DNA of 64,000 bases from Butyrivibrio sp. AE2015 (GTDB lineage: Bacteria > Bacillota > Clostridia > Lachnospirales > Lachnospiraceae). The DNA is taken from NCBI RefSeq assembly GCF_000420825.1, contig NZ_ATVR01000004.1, positions 62,001-126,000 of the forward strand. Reading direction: 5' to 3'. The translations under genes and the position numbers were made by a program. Below are positions 27,801 through 35,712 of this stretch, in pieces. A model generated the notes under the pieces. The model worked only from the letters and a program-made list of their open reading frames with translations. It was not told the origin of the DNA and searched no databases. The number at the start of each line of letters is the position of its first letter. Position 1 is the stretch's first letter.

Positions 27801-28119
27801 TGGATACATTATCTACGCGACCCGCTCAACAGCTGATACTCTCAATGAGAACGGCGTTAAGGCCAGAAAGATAAACCGTATCAATCAGGAATCTCCTACA
27901 GTCATCGACCTTATCCTTGGTCATAAGATCGACCTTGTAATTGATACTCCTACACAGGGAAGAGATAAATCAAGAGACGGATTCCTTATCCGCAGAACTG
28001 CCATAGAGACAGGTGTTAATGTCATTACAGCACTTGATACAGCAAGAGCGCTTGTAACAAGCCTTGAGACAAAGGCAACTGAAGAAAATCTTGAACTTGT
28101 AGATATTGCAAAATTGTAA
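24853..28119 (+). CDS. carB: Carbamoyl-phosphate synthase large subunit
   Basis: 1088 residues, the usual two homologous ATP-grasp halves. The first begins [20 protein letters not shown], the second [20 protein letters not shown] near residue 570, with the matching [12 protein letters not shown] and [12 protein letters not shown] loops. A C-terminal allosteric MGS-like domain follows (from about 945; [20 protein letters not shown]). It makes carbamoyl phosphate from bicarbonate, ammonia and two ATP. It overlaps carA by one base. A 25-bp inverted repeat follows in the convergent junction. Confidence 0.97.
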   Translation: [1088 protein letters not shown]

Positions 28120-28153
28120 AAGGCAAAGAACTAAGGGGACGTGGGTGGACCTT

Positions 28154-28206
28154 GGGGACGGGGTTGTAGGGCCATTTTCAGAAAATGGCCCTACAACCCC
28201 GTCCCC
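28154..28206. repeat. Long perfect inverted repeat in a convergent junction (copy 3)
   Basis: 25-bp arms 28154-28178 and 28182-28206 match perfectly around a 3-nt loop. The edge GGGGACGGGGTTG and the inner GGGCCATTTT closely follow copy 1 (13030-13085). Part of the edge is also found just upstream (GGGGAC, 28136-28141). Confidence 0.88.
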
Positions 28207-28220
28207 CTAGTCTCTTTTTT

Positions 28221-28880
28221 TCAAATCCATGTTGCCCGAAGGTTTCTGTATTCTGCGACCATAGGAGCCAATTGTCTGAATCCAATGTGTCCGCCTGTCA
28301 ACAGGTCGCCATAAGTGTGACCGTCATCAACGAATTCAAATATCTGTAAGTCGTTAACATAGAAATTGACTTTATTCTTATTCTTTATCACTTTTATTTT
28401 GTACCATTCAGATTCCACTGATGCATCAGGAATAGGATCTGCTCCCTGAGCTACCAGGTGGAAACCATAGCTTTTTCTTAGATTACAGGTGTGGAAGGCC
28501 CTTTCATCAGGCTCTTTTCTCCTGAAATAAGAAACGTGAAAAGCATTTATGTCGCCACTGTGATACTGCTTGTATTCACCGGTTCTTTTGCTTAAAGACT
28601 CATCGAATATGCTTCCGCCACTTCTGGCTTTTGCAGCAAAGAACATAATGGCCAGTCCCGGCTCTTTTAATGGGCGGAATTCCCATTCAATCTTCACATC
28701 AGAAGGAAAAGCTTCAGGACACCATAAAACGTAGTTTGCCTTCTGGCCTTCACTGGCAGACAAGGCATTCTCAAGCCTCATTGCCCCATCAGGAAAACTG
28801 ATCTTGGCACTGCCTTCAAGGATGAACTTTGAAATGTCCTCCTGACATGCAAGCGGATTTTCATAAATTAACTTGCTCAT
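28221..28880 (-). CDS. DUF1961 family protein (YesU-like)
   Basis: 219 residues with a concanavalin-like jelly-roll look: alternating strands such as VKIEWEFRPLKEPGLAIMFF and EWYKIKVIKNKNKVNFYVND, and a final HIGFRQLAPMVAEYRNLR. This pattern fits YesU/DUF1961 proteins found with pectin or rhamnogalacturonan genes in other Bacillota. No signal peptide is visible. No other polysaccharide gene adjoins it here, so the substrate remains open. GGGGGTT precedes the start on the minus strand. Confidence 0.72.
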   Translation of the reverse strand: MSKLIYENPLACQEDISKFILEGSAKISFPDGAMRLENALSASEGQKANYVLWCPEAFPSDVKIEWEFRPLKEPGLAIMFFAAKARSGGSIFDESLSKRTGEYKQYHSGDINAFHVSYFRRKEPDERAFHTCNLRKSYGFHLVAQGADPIPDASVESEWYKIKVIKNKNKVNFYVNDLQIFEFVDDGHTYGDLLTGGHIGFRQLAPMVAEYRNLRATWI

Positions 28881-29425
28881 TTTGTAACCCCCAACGAATG
28901 TTTAATACACTACATTGCCTATTATAGCAGATGGGTAGGCGGTTTGGACCTTTGTTTTTTATCTGAATATGATTTTCATCAGGAAAAAGAAATAGTGAAA
29001 AACACATTCTAAAAACCATTAATTTAATAATGTTTTAATAGTTTGCTAGAGCTATATGCCCAGATCAACATTTTTACACCATTATATGTTCTGTATCTTT
29101 TTGCTGATATCTTTTGGGGAGAAAACATCGAATAAAGATGTATGTCTAAAAAAAATCCGGTACTTTTGGGGGTACTTTTGGCGATGTACGGATAAGAATG
29201 CCGATAAAGTGCAATCTTATCCGTACAATCTGTCATTAGACACTTCATATTTCGCGTGACATACGGATAAGACAGCATACAACATGCAATCTTATCCGTA
29301 AAAGGAAAGATCATTGAGCAAAAAATGACCATATTGTACGGATAAAAATAAAGAATAGTGCTGAAGTTATCCGTACGATGGGATGAAAAGGAGAAAATCT
29401 ACAAGTATCACTTTAAATGAGTGGT
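28881..29425. other. 545-bp gene-free region with a regular dyad array
   Basis: Short open frames on both strands here have no ribosome binding site or family resemblance, and I reject them. The left part (28881-29110) is AT-rich and should hold the promoter of the DUF1961 gene, though I cannot point to clear boxes. At 29157-29179 GGTACTTTTGG occurs twice, 12 bases apart. The right half holds three long dyads at 29186-29376, described separately. Confidence 0.7.
29186..29376. repeat. Array of three 41-nt dyads with 75-bp period
   Basis: TACGGATAAG and its complement CTTATCCGTA bound units 29186-29226, 29261-29301 and 29336-29376. Unit starts are exactly 75 bases apart. Centres are 19, 19 and 21 nt and mostly differ, although units 1 and 2 share TGCAATCTTATCCGTA. 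The third has TACGGATAA/TTATCCGTA arms. The spacers between units are 34 nt and differ. No neighbouring gene explains it. Confidence 0.9.
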
Positions 29426-29830
29426 TTATTTAAATGGCACATGAGCGCCAGTGAATGAAACTACTGCGACTAGTTTGTCGAGGTCGTCTGTCACAGTGAC
29501 TTCGAAGAAGCTGTTCCTTTTGCCGTCTTTTAAGAGCCTGGCTTCTGCAAAAAGCTTGTTTCCTTTGGTTGCTGACATAAAGTTTGCCTGACCTACAAGG
29601 CTGACAGTAGCATATTCTTTTTCATAGTTGGATGCAACCGCAAAAGCAAAATCAGCCAGTGTATAGATGGCGCCGCCCATTATGCCACCATAGGCATTCT
29701 TGTGTTTTGGAGTAAGCTCCATACTGCATTTGGAATAGTTTTCACCTATTTCATCTATTACTGCACCGGAAAGCTCTGTGGCATACAGATCTTTTGAAAA
29801 AACTTCTCTTGCATCTTCAAGTGTTCCCAT
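29426..29830 (-). CDS. PaaI-type hotdog thioesterase
   Basis: 134 residues, one hotdog domain. The family motif around the catalytic Asn/Gly/Asp region reads HKNAYGGIMGGAIYTLADFA (about residues 43-62), with ASNYEKEYATVSLVGQANFM after it. It would hydrolyse an acyl-CoA or aryl-CoA thioester in the cytosol. The true acyl group is not predictable. It follows aroQ on the same strand, with a small terminator-like hairpin between them. GGGGAT precedes the ATG. Confidence 0.83.
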   Translation of the reverse strand: MGTLEDAREVFSKDLYATELSGAVIDEIGENYSKCSMELTPKHKNAYGGIMGGAIYTLADFAFAVASNYEKEYATVSLVGQANFMSATKGNKLFAEARLLKDGKRNSFFEVTVTDDLDKLVAVVSFTGAHVPFK

Positions 29831-29863
29831 GTTATATCCCCAATTAGTTGTTGATTATCAAGT

Positions 29864-29884
29864 AAAATTGCCTGGGGCAATTTT
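29864..29884 (-). terminator. Intrinsic terminator after aroQ
   Basis: AAAATTGCC (29864-29872) and GGCAATTTT (29876-29884) form a perfect 9-bp stem with a 3-nt loop. Read on the minus strand it ends in TTTTACTT, consistent with termination after aroQ. Confidence 0.65.
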
Positions 29885-29905
29885 AAGTGTAAATCAATAT
29901 TAGTA

Positions 29906-30346
29906 TTATTTTGAAAGAGTTTCTTTTATATAATCCATGGCTTCAAGGTATCCATTTAGCCCGTGTCCATATATTTGTTTGTCGCAGGCCGGAGCAGTTA
30001 CAGAAATCTTTCGGAATTCTTCTCTGGACTGGATATCTGAAATATGTACTTCTACCTTTACGATTTGCTCGATGCTCTTTAGTGCATCATGGATAGCGTA
30101 GCTGTAATGTGTATAAGCTCCAGGATTAATTACGATTCCCTGAGTGCCATCGCTATAGGCTTCCTGTATTCTGTCTATAATAGCGCCTTCATGATTGGAC
30201 TGGAATATTATGACTTCATCACCGTCTGCTGCAGCTTTTTCTCTTATCATGTTGCAGAGATATGCATAATCCTGATTTCCATATATAGCCTTTTCTCTTA
30301 TTCCAAGGAAATTGAGATTTGGTCCGTTGATTACAAGAATTTTCAT
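29906..30346 (-). CDS. aroQ: 3-dehydroquinate dehydratase, type II
   Basis: 146 residues, the usual size of the dodecameric type II enzyme. The N-terminal active-site loop is INGPNLNFLGIREKAIYG, with the Arg and Tyr of the family. QSNHEGAIIDRIQ, INPGAYTHYSYAI and the catalytic His of VEVHISD follow. It removes water from 3-dehydroquinate in the shikimate pathway. No other aro gene is adjacent. AGGAG precedes the start on the minus strand. Confidence 0.95.
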   Translation of the reverse strand: MKILVINGPNLNFLGIREKAIYGNQDYAYLCNMIREKAAADGDEVIIFQSNHEGAIIDRIQEAYSDGTQGIVINPGAYTHYSYAIHDALKSIEQIVKVEVHISDIQSREEFRKISVTAPACDKQIYGHGLNGYLEAMDYIKETLSK

Positions 30347-30540
30347 GTTCTTTCTGCTCCTGTTTCCAAATTTATCATGTTAAAAAAGATTATAAATAAT
30401 GAGAAGGCAGAATAAAAGGAAAAAATACTCATTCAGAAAAAACAAATGTGAAAATAGGGGTCAGAAAAATGCAAAATAAAAACAAAATTCCCCTTGCACC
30501 TGCTATTGAATTGGTGTATAAAGAGAAAGGAAAATTTAAC

Positions 30541-30632
30541 AGACGGGAGCTTGTATTACAGGCTGAGAGGAAGGTGTGACCTTCGACCGAGAACCTGATT
30601 TGGATAATGCCAACGTAGGGATGCCTGATACA
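30541..30632 (+). ncRNA. TPP riboswitch (THI element)
   Basis: The thi-box core is clear: GGCTGAGAGG (30571-30580), GAACCTGATTTGGATAATGC (30591-30610) and CAACGTAGGGATG (30611-30623), with a P3 stem GAAGGT/ACCTTC. P1 can form from CAGAC/GCCTG with one A.C mismatch. A terminator-like hairpin follows. It lies 128 bases before thiW and should turn the thiamine operon off when thiamine pyrophosphate is plentiful. Confidence 0.96.
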
Positions 30633-30645
30633 TAGGAGAATATTC

Positions 30646-30680
30646 GCGGAAGCAACCAAACAAGGTTACTTCCGCTTTGT
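30646..30680 (+). terminator. Probable expression-platform terminator of the TPP riboswitch
   Basis: GCGGAAGCAACC (30646-30657) pairs with GGTTACTTCCGC (30664-30675) apart from one C.A mismatch, followed by TTTGTGCGTTT. The T-run is broken, so termination strength is uncertain. Confidence 0.6.
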
Positions 30681-30760
30681 GCGTTTATGGGAAAAACGCA
30701 GAGCGGATAGGAACCTTGTGAATATTATGAGCAAAACCGTCTGAGAAAAGGAGAAAAGGT

Positions 30761-31294
30761 ATGAAAAAAAGTAACTGGTTATTAAGGATGGTAATGCTTG
30801 CAATGTTCGTTGCACTCGGGGTGGTAATATCACCGATCCTGAGGATTGAGGGAATGTGCCCAATGGCGCATCTTATCAACATCACCTGTGCTGTGTTTAT
30901 GGGACCTGCCTATGCATTTTTGTGTGCAATCCTGATCGGAGTCATCAGAATGATGATCATGGGCATCCCTCCGCTTGCTCTTACAGGAGCTGTGTTTGGA
31001 GCAGCGCTTTCCGGTATTTTCTACAAACTTTCTAAAGGAAAGATCATCGCAGCTGTTCTTGGGGAAATCATTGGAACAGGAATCATAGGCGCAATTGTTT
31101 CTTACCCGGTAATGACATATATCTGGGGAAAACAGGGACTTACATGGTTCTTCTATGTACCATCATTTATCTGCGGAACCCTCATTGGAGGAAGCATAGC
31201 ATTTTTGCTTCTTAACAGATTGGAGGCAGCAGGTGCTCTTTCAAAGATCCAGAACAGTTTAAAAGACATTGAAACAAAGGAAAAGGCGGCATAA
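30761..31294 (+). CDS. thiW: Thiazole/thiamine precursor transporter, ECF S component
   Basis: 177 residues with about five to six membrane segments. The sequence RMVMLAMFVALGVVISPILR with RIEGMCPMAHLINITCAVFM fits ThiW, the substrate-binding subunit of an energy-coupling-factor importer for hydroxyethylthiazole. It needs shared EcfA/EcfT subunits encoded elsewhere. It is the first gene after a TPP riboswitch, and its stop overlaps the thiM start (TAATG), which supports a thiazole substrate. AAAGGAGAAAAGG precedes the ATG. Confidence 0.9.
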   Translation: MKKSNWLLRMVMLAMFVALGVVISPILRIEGMCPMAHLINITCAVFMGPAYAFLCAILIGVIRMMIMGIPPLALTGAVFGAALSGIFYKLSKGKIIAAVLGEIIGTGIIGAIVSYPVMTYIWGKQGLTWFFYVPSFICGTLIGGSIAFLLLNRLEAAGALSKIQNSLKDIETKEKAA

Positions 31295-32127
31295 TGGCTG
31301 ATTTGATCCATTGTATTACCAATCCAATATCTATGATGCAGTGTGCCAATGCGGTTTTGGCTCTCGGTGATAAGCCCATAATGGCTGAGCATCCATTGGA
31401 GGTAAAAGAAATAACAGATGATGCATCAGCGCTTCTATTAAATCTTGGGAATATATCTGATTCAAGGATGGAAGCTATGAAAATATCATTTGAGGCAGCT
31501 CTTTTTAAAGAGCTGCCTATTGTGCTTGATGCGGTTGGAGTTGCGTGCTCGGAGCTTAGAAGGAAATTTGCTTTGGAACTTATTAAGGAAAGAGAAGCTC
31601 TAATGCGCGATGAGAGCAGGGACTTCAAAGGATTCTTTTTGATAAAGGGCAACAATTCAGAGATAAAGGCGCTTCTTGATGAAAACTATAGGGGGCTTGG
31701 CGTTGATGCTGATGAACGCTTAAAAAAAGAAGACTCAATCAGTGCTTCAATAAAGCTTGCTGCAAGTTTAAATGCAACTGTTTTGTGCAGTGGCGAAACA
31801 GACATGATAACTGATGGGGAAAAGACATTCCTTATATCGAACGGAGTCTCGGAAATGGGGAATATAACCGGTACAGGCTGTATGCTTGGAGCTGTGTGTG
31901 CAAGTTTTCTGGCCCATGAAAAGAGTATTCATCAGGTTGTAAAAGCTTGCGCGTTTTTTGGAATTGCAGGCGAGATTGCAAGGGAAGAACTATTAAAGAA
32001 TCAAAAGGATATGAATGAAAGAGTCAGCCCAATAGGCTGTGGAAGTTTCCTTATAAAACTTTTGGATGAATTATCAGTTGTAAACGAAGATATCATAGAA
32101 AAACGGATTAATTTAGATTACATATAA
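31294..32127 (+). CDS. thiM: Hydroxyethylthiazole kinase
   Basis: 277 residues of the ThiM ribokinase-like fold. Family marks are HCITNPISMMQCANAVLALG near the N-terminus, PIVLDAVGVACSELR (magnesium and thiazole region), IKGNNSEIKAL and the C-terminal NITGTGCMLGAVCASFL anion hole. It phosphorylates 4-methyl-5-hydroxyethylthiazole, which the preceding ThiW would import, so it serves salvage. Translation is coupled to thiW by a one-base overlap. Confidence 0.94.
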   Translation: MADLIHCITNPISMMQCANAVLALGDKPIMAEHPLEVKEITDDASALLLNLGNISDSRMEAMKISFEAALFKELPIVLDAVGVACSELRRKFALELIKEREALMRDESRDFKGFFLIKGNNSEIKALLDENYRGLGVDADERLKKEDSISASIKLAASLNATVLCSGETDMITDGEKTFLISNGVSEMGNITGTGCMLGAVCASFLAHEKSIHQVVKACAFFGIAGEIAREELLKNQKDMNERVSPIGCGSFLIKLLDELSVVNEDIIEKRINLDYI

Positions 32128-32153
32128 CATATGAAAGAAGCAGGAAAAATTAA

Positions 32154-32795
32154 ATGAGCAGAATAGACAGAGAGCAAATGAAGCTGTATCTGGTGACAGA
32201 TAGTACTAACCTGCCTGAAGAGATTTTTTTAAAGAAGGTAGAAGATGCCCTGCGAGGCGGGGTGACCATGCTTCAGATAAGGGAAAAAGACAAGACTACA
32301 AGAGATTACATTGAACTTGCCGCAAAAACTCATGACATAGCTAAAAAATACAATGTGCCTCTTATTATCGATGACAGAGTGGATGTTGCCATGGCTGTAG
32401 ACGCCGAGGGAGTTCATCTTGGACAGAGCGATATGCAGGTGGATAAAGCAAGAGAAATCCTGGGTGAAAAGAAAATAATAGGCGCCACCACAAAGACTGT
32501 ACCCCAGGCTCTTGAGGCATACCAAAACGGTGCAGATTATCTGGGAGTTGGAGCAATTTATCCGACAACTACCAAGGTAAAAACGGTTCTCACCTCTGTG
32601 GAGACTCTGACTGACATCTGCAATAGCGTGCCTATTCCTGCTAATGCCATAGGTGGTCTTAACAAAGGCAATATTGATGTGTTGAAAGATGCTCCCATCG
32701 CTGGAATATGCGTGGTTTCTGCAATCATGAAGGCAGAAGACTCATACCAGGCAGCAAAAGAGCTGCTTAAGGCATACGAGGAACTAAAAGCATGA
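32154..32795 (+). CDS. thiE: Thiamine-phosphate synthase
   Basis: 213 residues, a TIM-barrel enzyme. The barrel begins LYLVTDS and continues with GGVTMLQIREKDKTTRDYIE, LIIDDRVDVAMAVDAEGVHL, GQSDMQ, and the phosphate loop region YLGVGAIYPTTTK with AIGGLNKGN. It couples HMP pyrophosphate and thiazole phosphate to thiamine phosphate. It overlaps thiD by four bases (ATGA). Confidence 0.96.
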   Translation: MSRIDREQMKLYLVTDSTNLPEEIFLKKVEDALRGGVTMLQIREKDKTTRDYIELAAKTHDIAKKYNVPLIIDDRVDVAMAVDAEGVHLGQSDMQVDKAREILGEKKIIGATTKTVPQALEAYQNGADYLGVGAIYPTTTKVKTVLTSVETLTDICNSVPIPANAIGGLNKGNIDVLKDAPIAGICVVSAIMKAEDSYQAAKELLKAYEELKA

Positions 32796-33577
32796 AAACA
32801 GTACTTACAATAGCGGGAAGCGACTGTTCAGGCGGAGCCGGGATCCAGGCGGATCTTAAGACGATTGAAGCTCATGGACTGTACGGCATGAGCGTTATCA
32901 CGGCTCTGACTGCACAGAACACACTTGGAATAAGCGGAATCATGGTGGTGGGAGCTGAATTTGTAAAAATGCAGCTTGAGGCAATATTTGATGACATAAG
33001 GCCTGATGCCATAAAAATTGGAATGCTTCCTGATGCAGATGTTATGAAGGCTGTAAGGGACGTGCTTGTTGCTTATAAGGCATCAAATATCGTACTTGAC
33101 CCTGTTCTTGGCTCAACATCAGGGACAGAGCTTTCTAAAAAGGCAGCGAGAGAGTTCCTTAAAAATGAGCTCTTTTGCCTGTGTGATCTGGTAACCCCTA
33201 ACATTCCGGAAGCAGAGATACTCAGCGGAAGGAAGATAGGCTCAAAGAAAGATATGGAAGATGTAGCTGCGGCTTTATCTAAAGAATATGGCTGCAGCTT
33301 TTTGATAAAAGGTGGACACAGCTCTTTTGGCAGAGAGGATGAAGCTTGTGATTGCCTGTATCAAAAAGAAGCTGCTTTTATAGAAGGTAAGCGAATAGAC
33401 AATCCTAACACTCATGGAACAGGATGCACCTTGTCGAGCGCTATTGCCTGTAATCTGGCTTGCGGCCTTACCATGGAAGAGTCAGTAAAAAGAGCTAAAG
33501 AATATATTGGAAAGTGCATATCGGCCAGGCTTGATATCGGCAGAGGCAGAGGCCCACTTTTACATAATTTGAGGTGA
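32792..33577 (+). CDS. thiD: Hydroxymethylpyrimidine/phosphomethylpyrimidine kinase
   Basis: 261 residues of the ribokinase superfamily. Typical motifs are IAGSDCSGGAGIQADLKTIE at the N-terminus, IKIGML, VLDPVLGSTSG, LVTPNIPEAEILSG and the C-terminal NTHGTGCTLSSAIA with the catalytic Cys region. It phosphorylates HMP and HMP-P to HMP-PP for ThiE. Its start overlaps the thiE stop. An 83-bp structured spacer separates it from thiC. Confidence 0.95.
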   Translation: MKTVLTIAGSDCSGGAGIQADLKTIEAHGLYGMSVITALTAQNTLGISGIMVVGAEFVKMQLEAIFDDIRPDAIKIGMLPDADVMKAVRDVLVAYKASNIVLDPVLGSTSGTELSKKAAREFLKNELFCLCDLVTPNIPEAEILSGRKIGSKKDMEDVAAALSKEYGCSFLIKGGHSSFGREDEACDCLYQKEAAFIEGKRIDNPNTHGTGCTLSSAIACNLACGLTMEESVKRAKEYIGKCISARLDIGRGRGPLLHNLR

Positions 33578-33580
33578 CTG

Positions 33581-33627
33581 TTCAGAGCCGGAACCCGGAA
33601 ACATAAATGTTTTCGCTTGACTCTGAA
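33581..33627 (+). other. Structured spacer between thiD and thiC
   Basis: TTCAGAG (33581-33587) pairs with CTCTGAA (33621-33627) and encloses a second stem CGGAAACA/TGTTTTCG (33596-33603 with 33608-33615, one G.T pair) with a TAAA loop. It may set the relative level of thiC mRNA. Confidence 0.4.
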
Positions 33628-33660
33628 TATTTACAAAATAAAAACTTGAGGAGAAAAGGT

Positions 33661-34965
33661 ATGACAAATTACACAACACAGATGGATGCTGCGAGGAAGG
33701 GGATCATAACACCTCAGATGGAGGCTGTTGCAAAGGACGAGTACAGATCAGCAGAAGAAATAAGAGATCTTGTAGCAAGGGGACAGGTAGCAATCTGTGC
33801 TAACAAGAACCATAAGTGCCTAAAACCTAAGGGAGTAGGCTCTATGCTAAAAACAAAGATAAATGTAAATCTTGGAGTTTCAAGAGACTGCAAGGATTAT
33901 GATGTTGAGATGGAAAAAGTGATGGCGGCTGTAAACATGGGTGCTGATGCCATTATGGATCTGTCTTCTCACGGAAACACACAGCCTTTTAGAAAAAAGC
34001 TTGTTGAAGAATGCCCTGTAATGCTGGGAACAGTGCCGGTTTATGACAGTGTGATCCACTATCAGAGGGACCTTTCCGAACTTACAGCCAAAGATTTCAT
34101 CGATGTTATAAGGCTCCATGCTGAGGATGGTGTTGATTTCGTGACACTTCACTGCGGAATAACCAGAAAGACCATTGATCAGATAAAAAGACATAAGAGA
34201 AAAATGAATATTGTATCAAGGGGCGGTTCGCTTGTTTTTGCATGGATGAGCATGACGGGAGAAGAGAATCCTTTTTATGAGTACTTTGACGAAATCCTTG
34301 AAATATGCAGAGAACATGATGTGACAATCTCACTTGGAGATGCCTGCAGACCGGGATGTCTTGCGGATGCAAGCGATGTGTGCCAGATAGAAGAGCTGGT
34401 AAGACTTGGAGAACTGACAAAGAGAGCCTGGGAAAAGGACGTTCAGGTTATGGTTGAAGGACCGGGACATGTGCCAATGGATCAGATCGAGGCAAACATG
34501 AAGATGCAGCAGACAATCTGCATGGGAGCTCCTTTCTATGTACTTGGACCTCTTGTTACAGACATTGCTCCCGGATATGACCATATTACATCTGCAATCG
34601 GTGGTGCGATCGCAGGGGCGGCAGGTGCAGCTTTCCTTTGCTATGTGACACCGGCTGAGCACCTTGCTCTTCCAAACGTAGACGATGTTAAACAGGGTAT
34701 AATCGCTTCTAAGATTGCAGCACATGCTGCTGATATAGCAAAAAAGATCCCGCATGCCATGGATATCGACAATGCGATGGCGGATGCCAGAAAGAATTTT
34801 GACTGGGACAAACAGTGGGAGTGTGCCATCGACCCTGAAACTGCGAAGGCTATAAGGGCCGACAGAGCACCTGAATTTGATGATACCTGCTCTATGTGCG
34901 GTAAATTTTGCGCTGTCAGGAGCATGAACAAAGCACTTGCTGGAGAACATATTGACATATTATAA
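33661..34965 (+). CDS. thiC: Phosphomethylpyrimidine synthase
   Basis: 434 residues, the short clade without the N-terminal extension. Core motifs include [53 protein letters not shown] and [20 protein letters not shown]. The C-terminal cluster-binding motif is [12 protein letters not shown], that is CX2CX3C, one residue shorter between the last two Cys than the CX2CX4C form. It is a radical-SAM enzyme turning AIR into HMP-P. I chose ATG 33661, which has GAGGAGAAAAGG directly upstream; an in-frame ATG at 33607 lacks one. The operon supports ThiC over benzimidazole-forming paralogues. Confidence 0.93.
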   Translation: MTNYTTQMDAARKGIITPQMEAVAKDEYRSAEEIRDLVARGQVAICANKNHKCLKPKGVGSMLKTKINVNLGVSRDCKDYDVEMEKVMAAVNMGADAIMDLSSHGNTQPFRKKLVEECPVMLGTVPVYDSVIHYQRDLSELTAKDFIDVIRLHAEDGVDFVTLHCGITRKTIDQIKRHKRKMNIVSRGGSLVFAWMSMTGEENPFYEYFDEILEICREHDVTISLGDACRPGCLADASDVCQIEELVRLGELTKRAWEKDVQVMVEGPGHVPMDQIEANMKMQQTICMGAPFYVLGPLVTDIAPGYDHITSAIGGAIAGAAGAAFLCYVTPAEHLALPNVDDVKQGIIASKIAAHAADIAKKIPHAMDIDNAMADARKNFDWDKQWECAIDPETAKAIRADRAPEFDDTCSMCGKFCAVRSMNKALAGEHIDIL

Positions 34966-35009
34966 TTAGATAGACTATCCCGTAAAAAAATAGTTGAAAA
35001 AAACAAGTC

Positions 35010-35025
35010 TATAGTTTAAACTATA
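35010..35025. promoter_or_regulatory. 16-bp perfect palindrome in the efp upstream region
   Basis: TATAGTTTAAACTATA is fully palindromic and overlaps a possible -10 (TAAACT, 35016-35021) that lies 17 bp from TTGAAA (34993-34998). The arm AGTCTAT (35006-35012) can instead pair with ATAGACT (34969-34975). Confidence 0.4.
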
Positions 35026-35100
35026 CTAGTTGTTTGATGTAAAAATTTATATTGTTACTTTCTTAAACGCAGATAGTGACGTTTTTTAGGAGGATTTTTT

Positions 35101-35658
35101 ATGATTTCTGCAAGTGATTTCAGAAATGGTATGACCATCGAAATCGATGGCAACGTATGTCAGATTATTGAATTCCAGCACGTTAAGCCTGGTAAGGGCG
35201 CTGCTTTCGTAAGAACAAAGCTTAAGGATATCATCAATGGCGGTGTTAAAGAGACAACATTCCGTCCTACTGAGAAGTTCCCAGCAGCTCGTATTGACAG
35301 AAAAGATATGCAGTATCTCTATCAGGATGGCGATATTTACAACTTCATGGATTCAGAGACTTATGAGCAGATCGGACTTACATCTGAGCAGGTTGGCGAT
35401 TCTCTTAAGTTCGTAAAAGAGAATGAAGTTTGTAAGATCAATTCTTATAATGGAAATGTATTCGCAGTTGAGCCTCCAATGTTCGTAGAGCTTGCAATCT
35501 CTGAGACAGAGCCTGGATTCAAGGGCGATACAGCAACAGGTGCTACAAAGCCTGCAACTGTTGAGACTGGTGCAACTGTTTATGTTCCTCTCTTCGTTAA
35601 CGAAGGAGATGTTATCAAGATTGATACAAGAACAGGTGAGTACCTTTCAAGAGTTTAA
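35101..35658 (+). CDS. efp: Translation elongation factor P
   Basis: 185 residues in three OB-like domains. The tip loop of domain I reads [17 protein letters not shown], with the modifiable Lys in PGKGA. The C-terminal signature is [23 protein letters not shown] rescues ribosomes stalled on proline runs. AGGAGG precedes the ATG and a clear terminator follows, so it is a single-gene unit. The Lys modification enzymes are not in the window. Confidence 0.97.
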   Translation: MISASDFRNGMTIEIDGNVCQIIEFQHVKPGKGAAFVRTKLKDIINGGVKETTFRPTEKFPAARIDRKDMQYLYQDGDIYNFMDSETYEQIGLTSEQVGDSLKFVKENEVCKINSYNGNVFAVEPPMFVELAISETEPGFKGDTATGATKPATVETGATVYVPLFVNEGDVIKIDTRTGEYLSRV

Positions 35659-35712
35659 TCTGTATACAACCGTATCTGATTCATTTAGATCATAATTTTA
35701 TAGAAACGAATG

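Noticed and set aside
29024-29332. Open readings on both strands in the 28881-29425 region as genes
   Set aside because: No ribosome binding sites, odd composition, and they run through the dyad repeats.
29186-29376. CRISPR array
   Set aside because: Only short half-sites are repeated, the centre of each 41-nt unit varies, there are just three units, and no cas gene is near.
33607-33660. N-terminal extension of ThiC
   Set aside because: No ribosome binding site; GAGGAGAAAAGG lies directly before ATG 33661.
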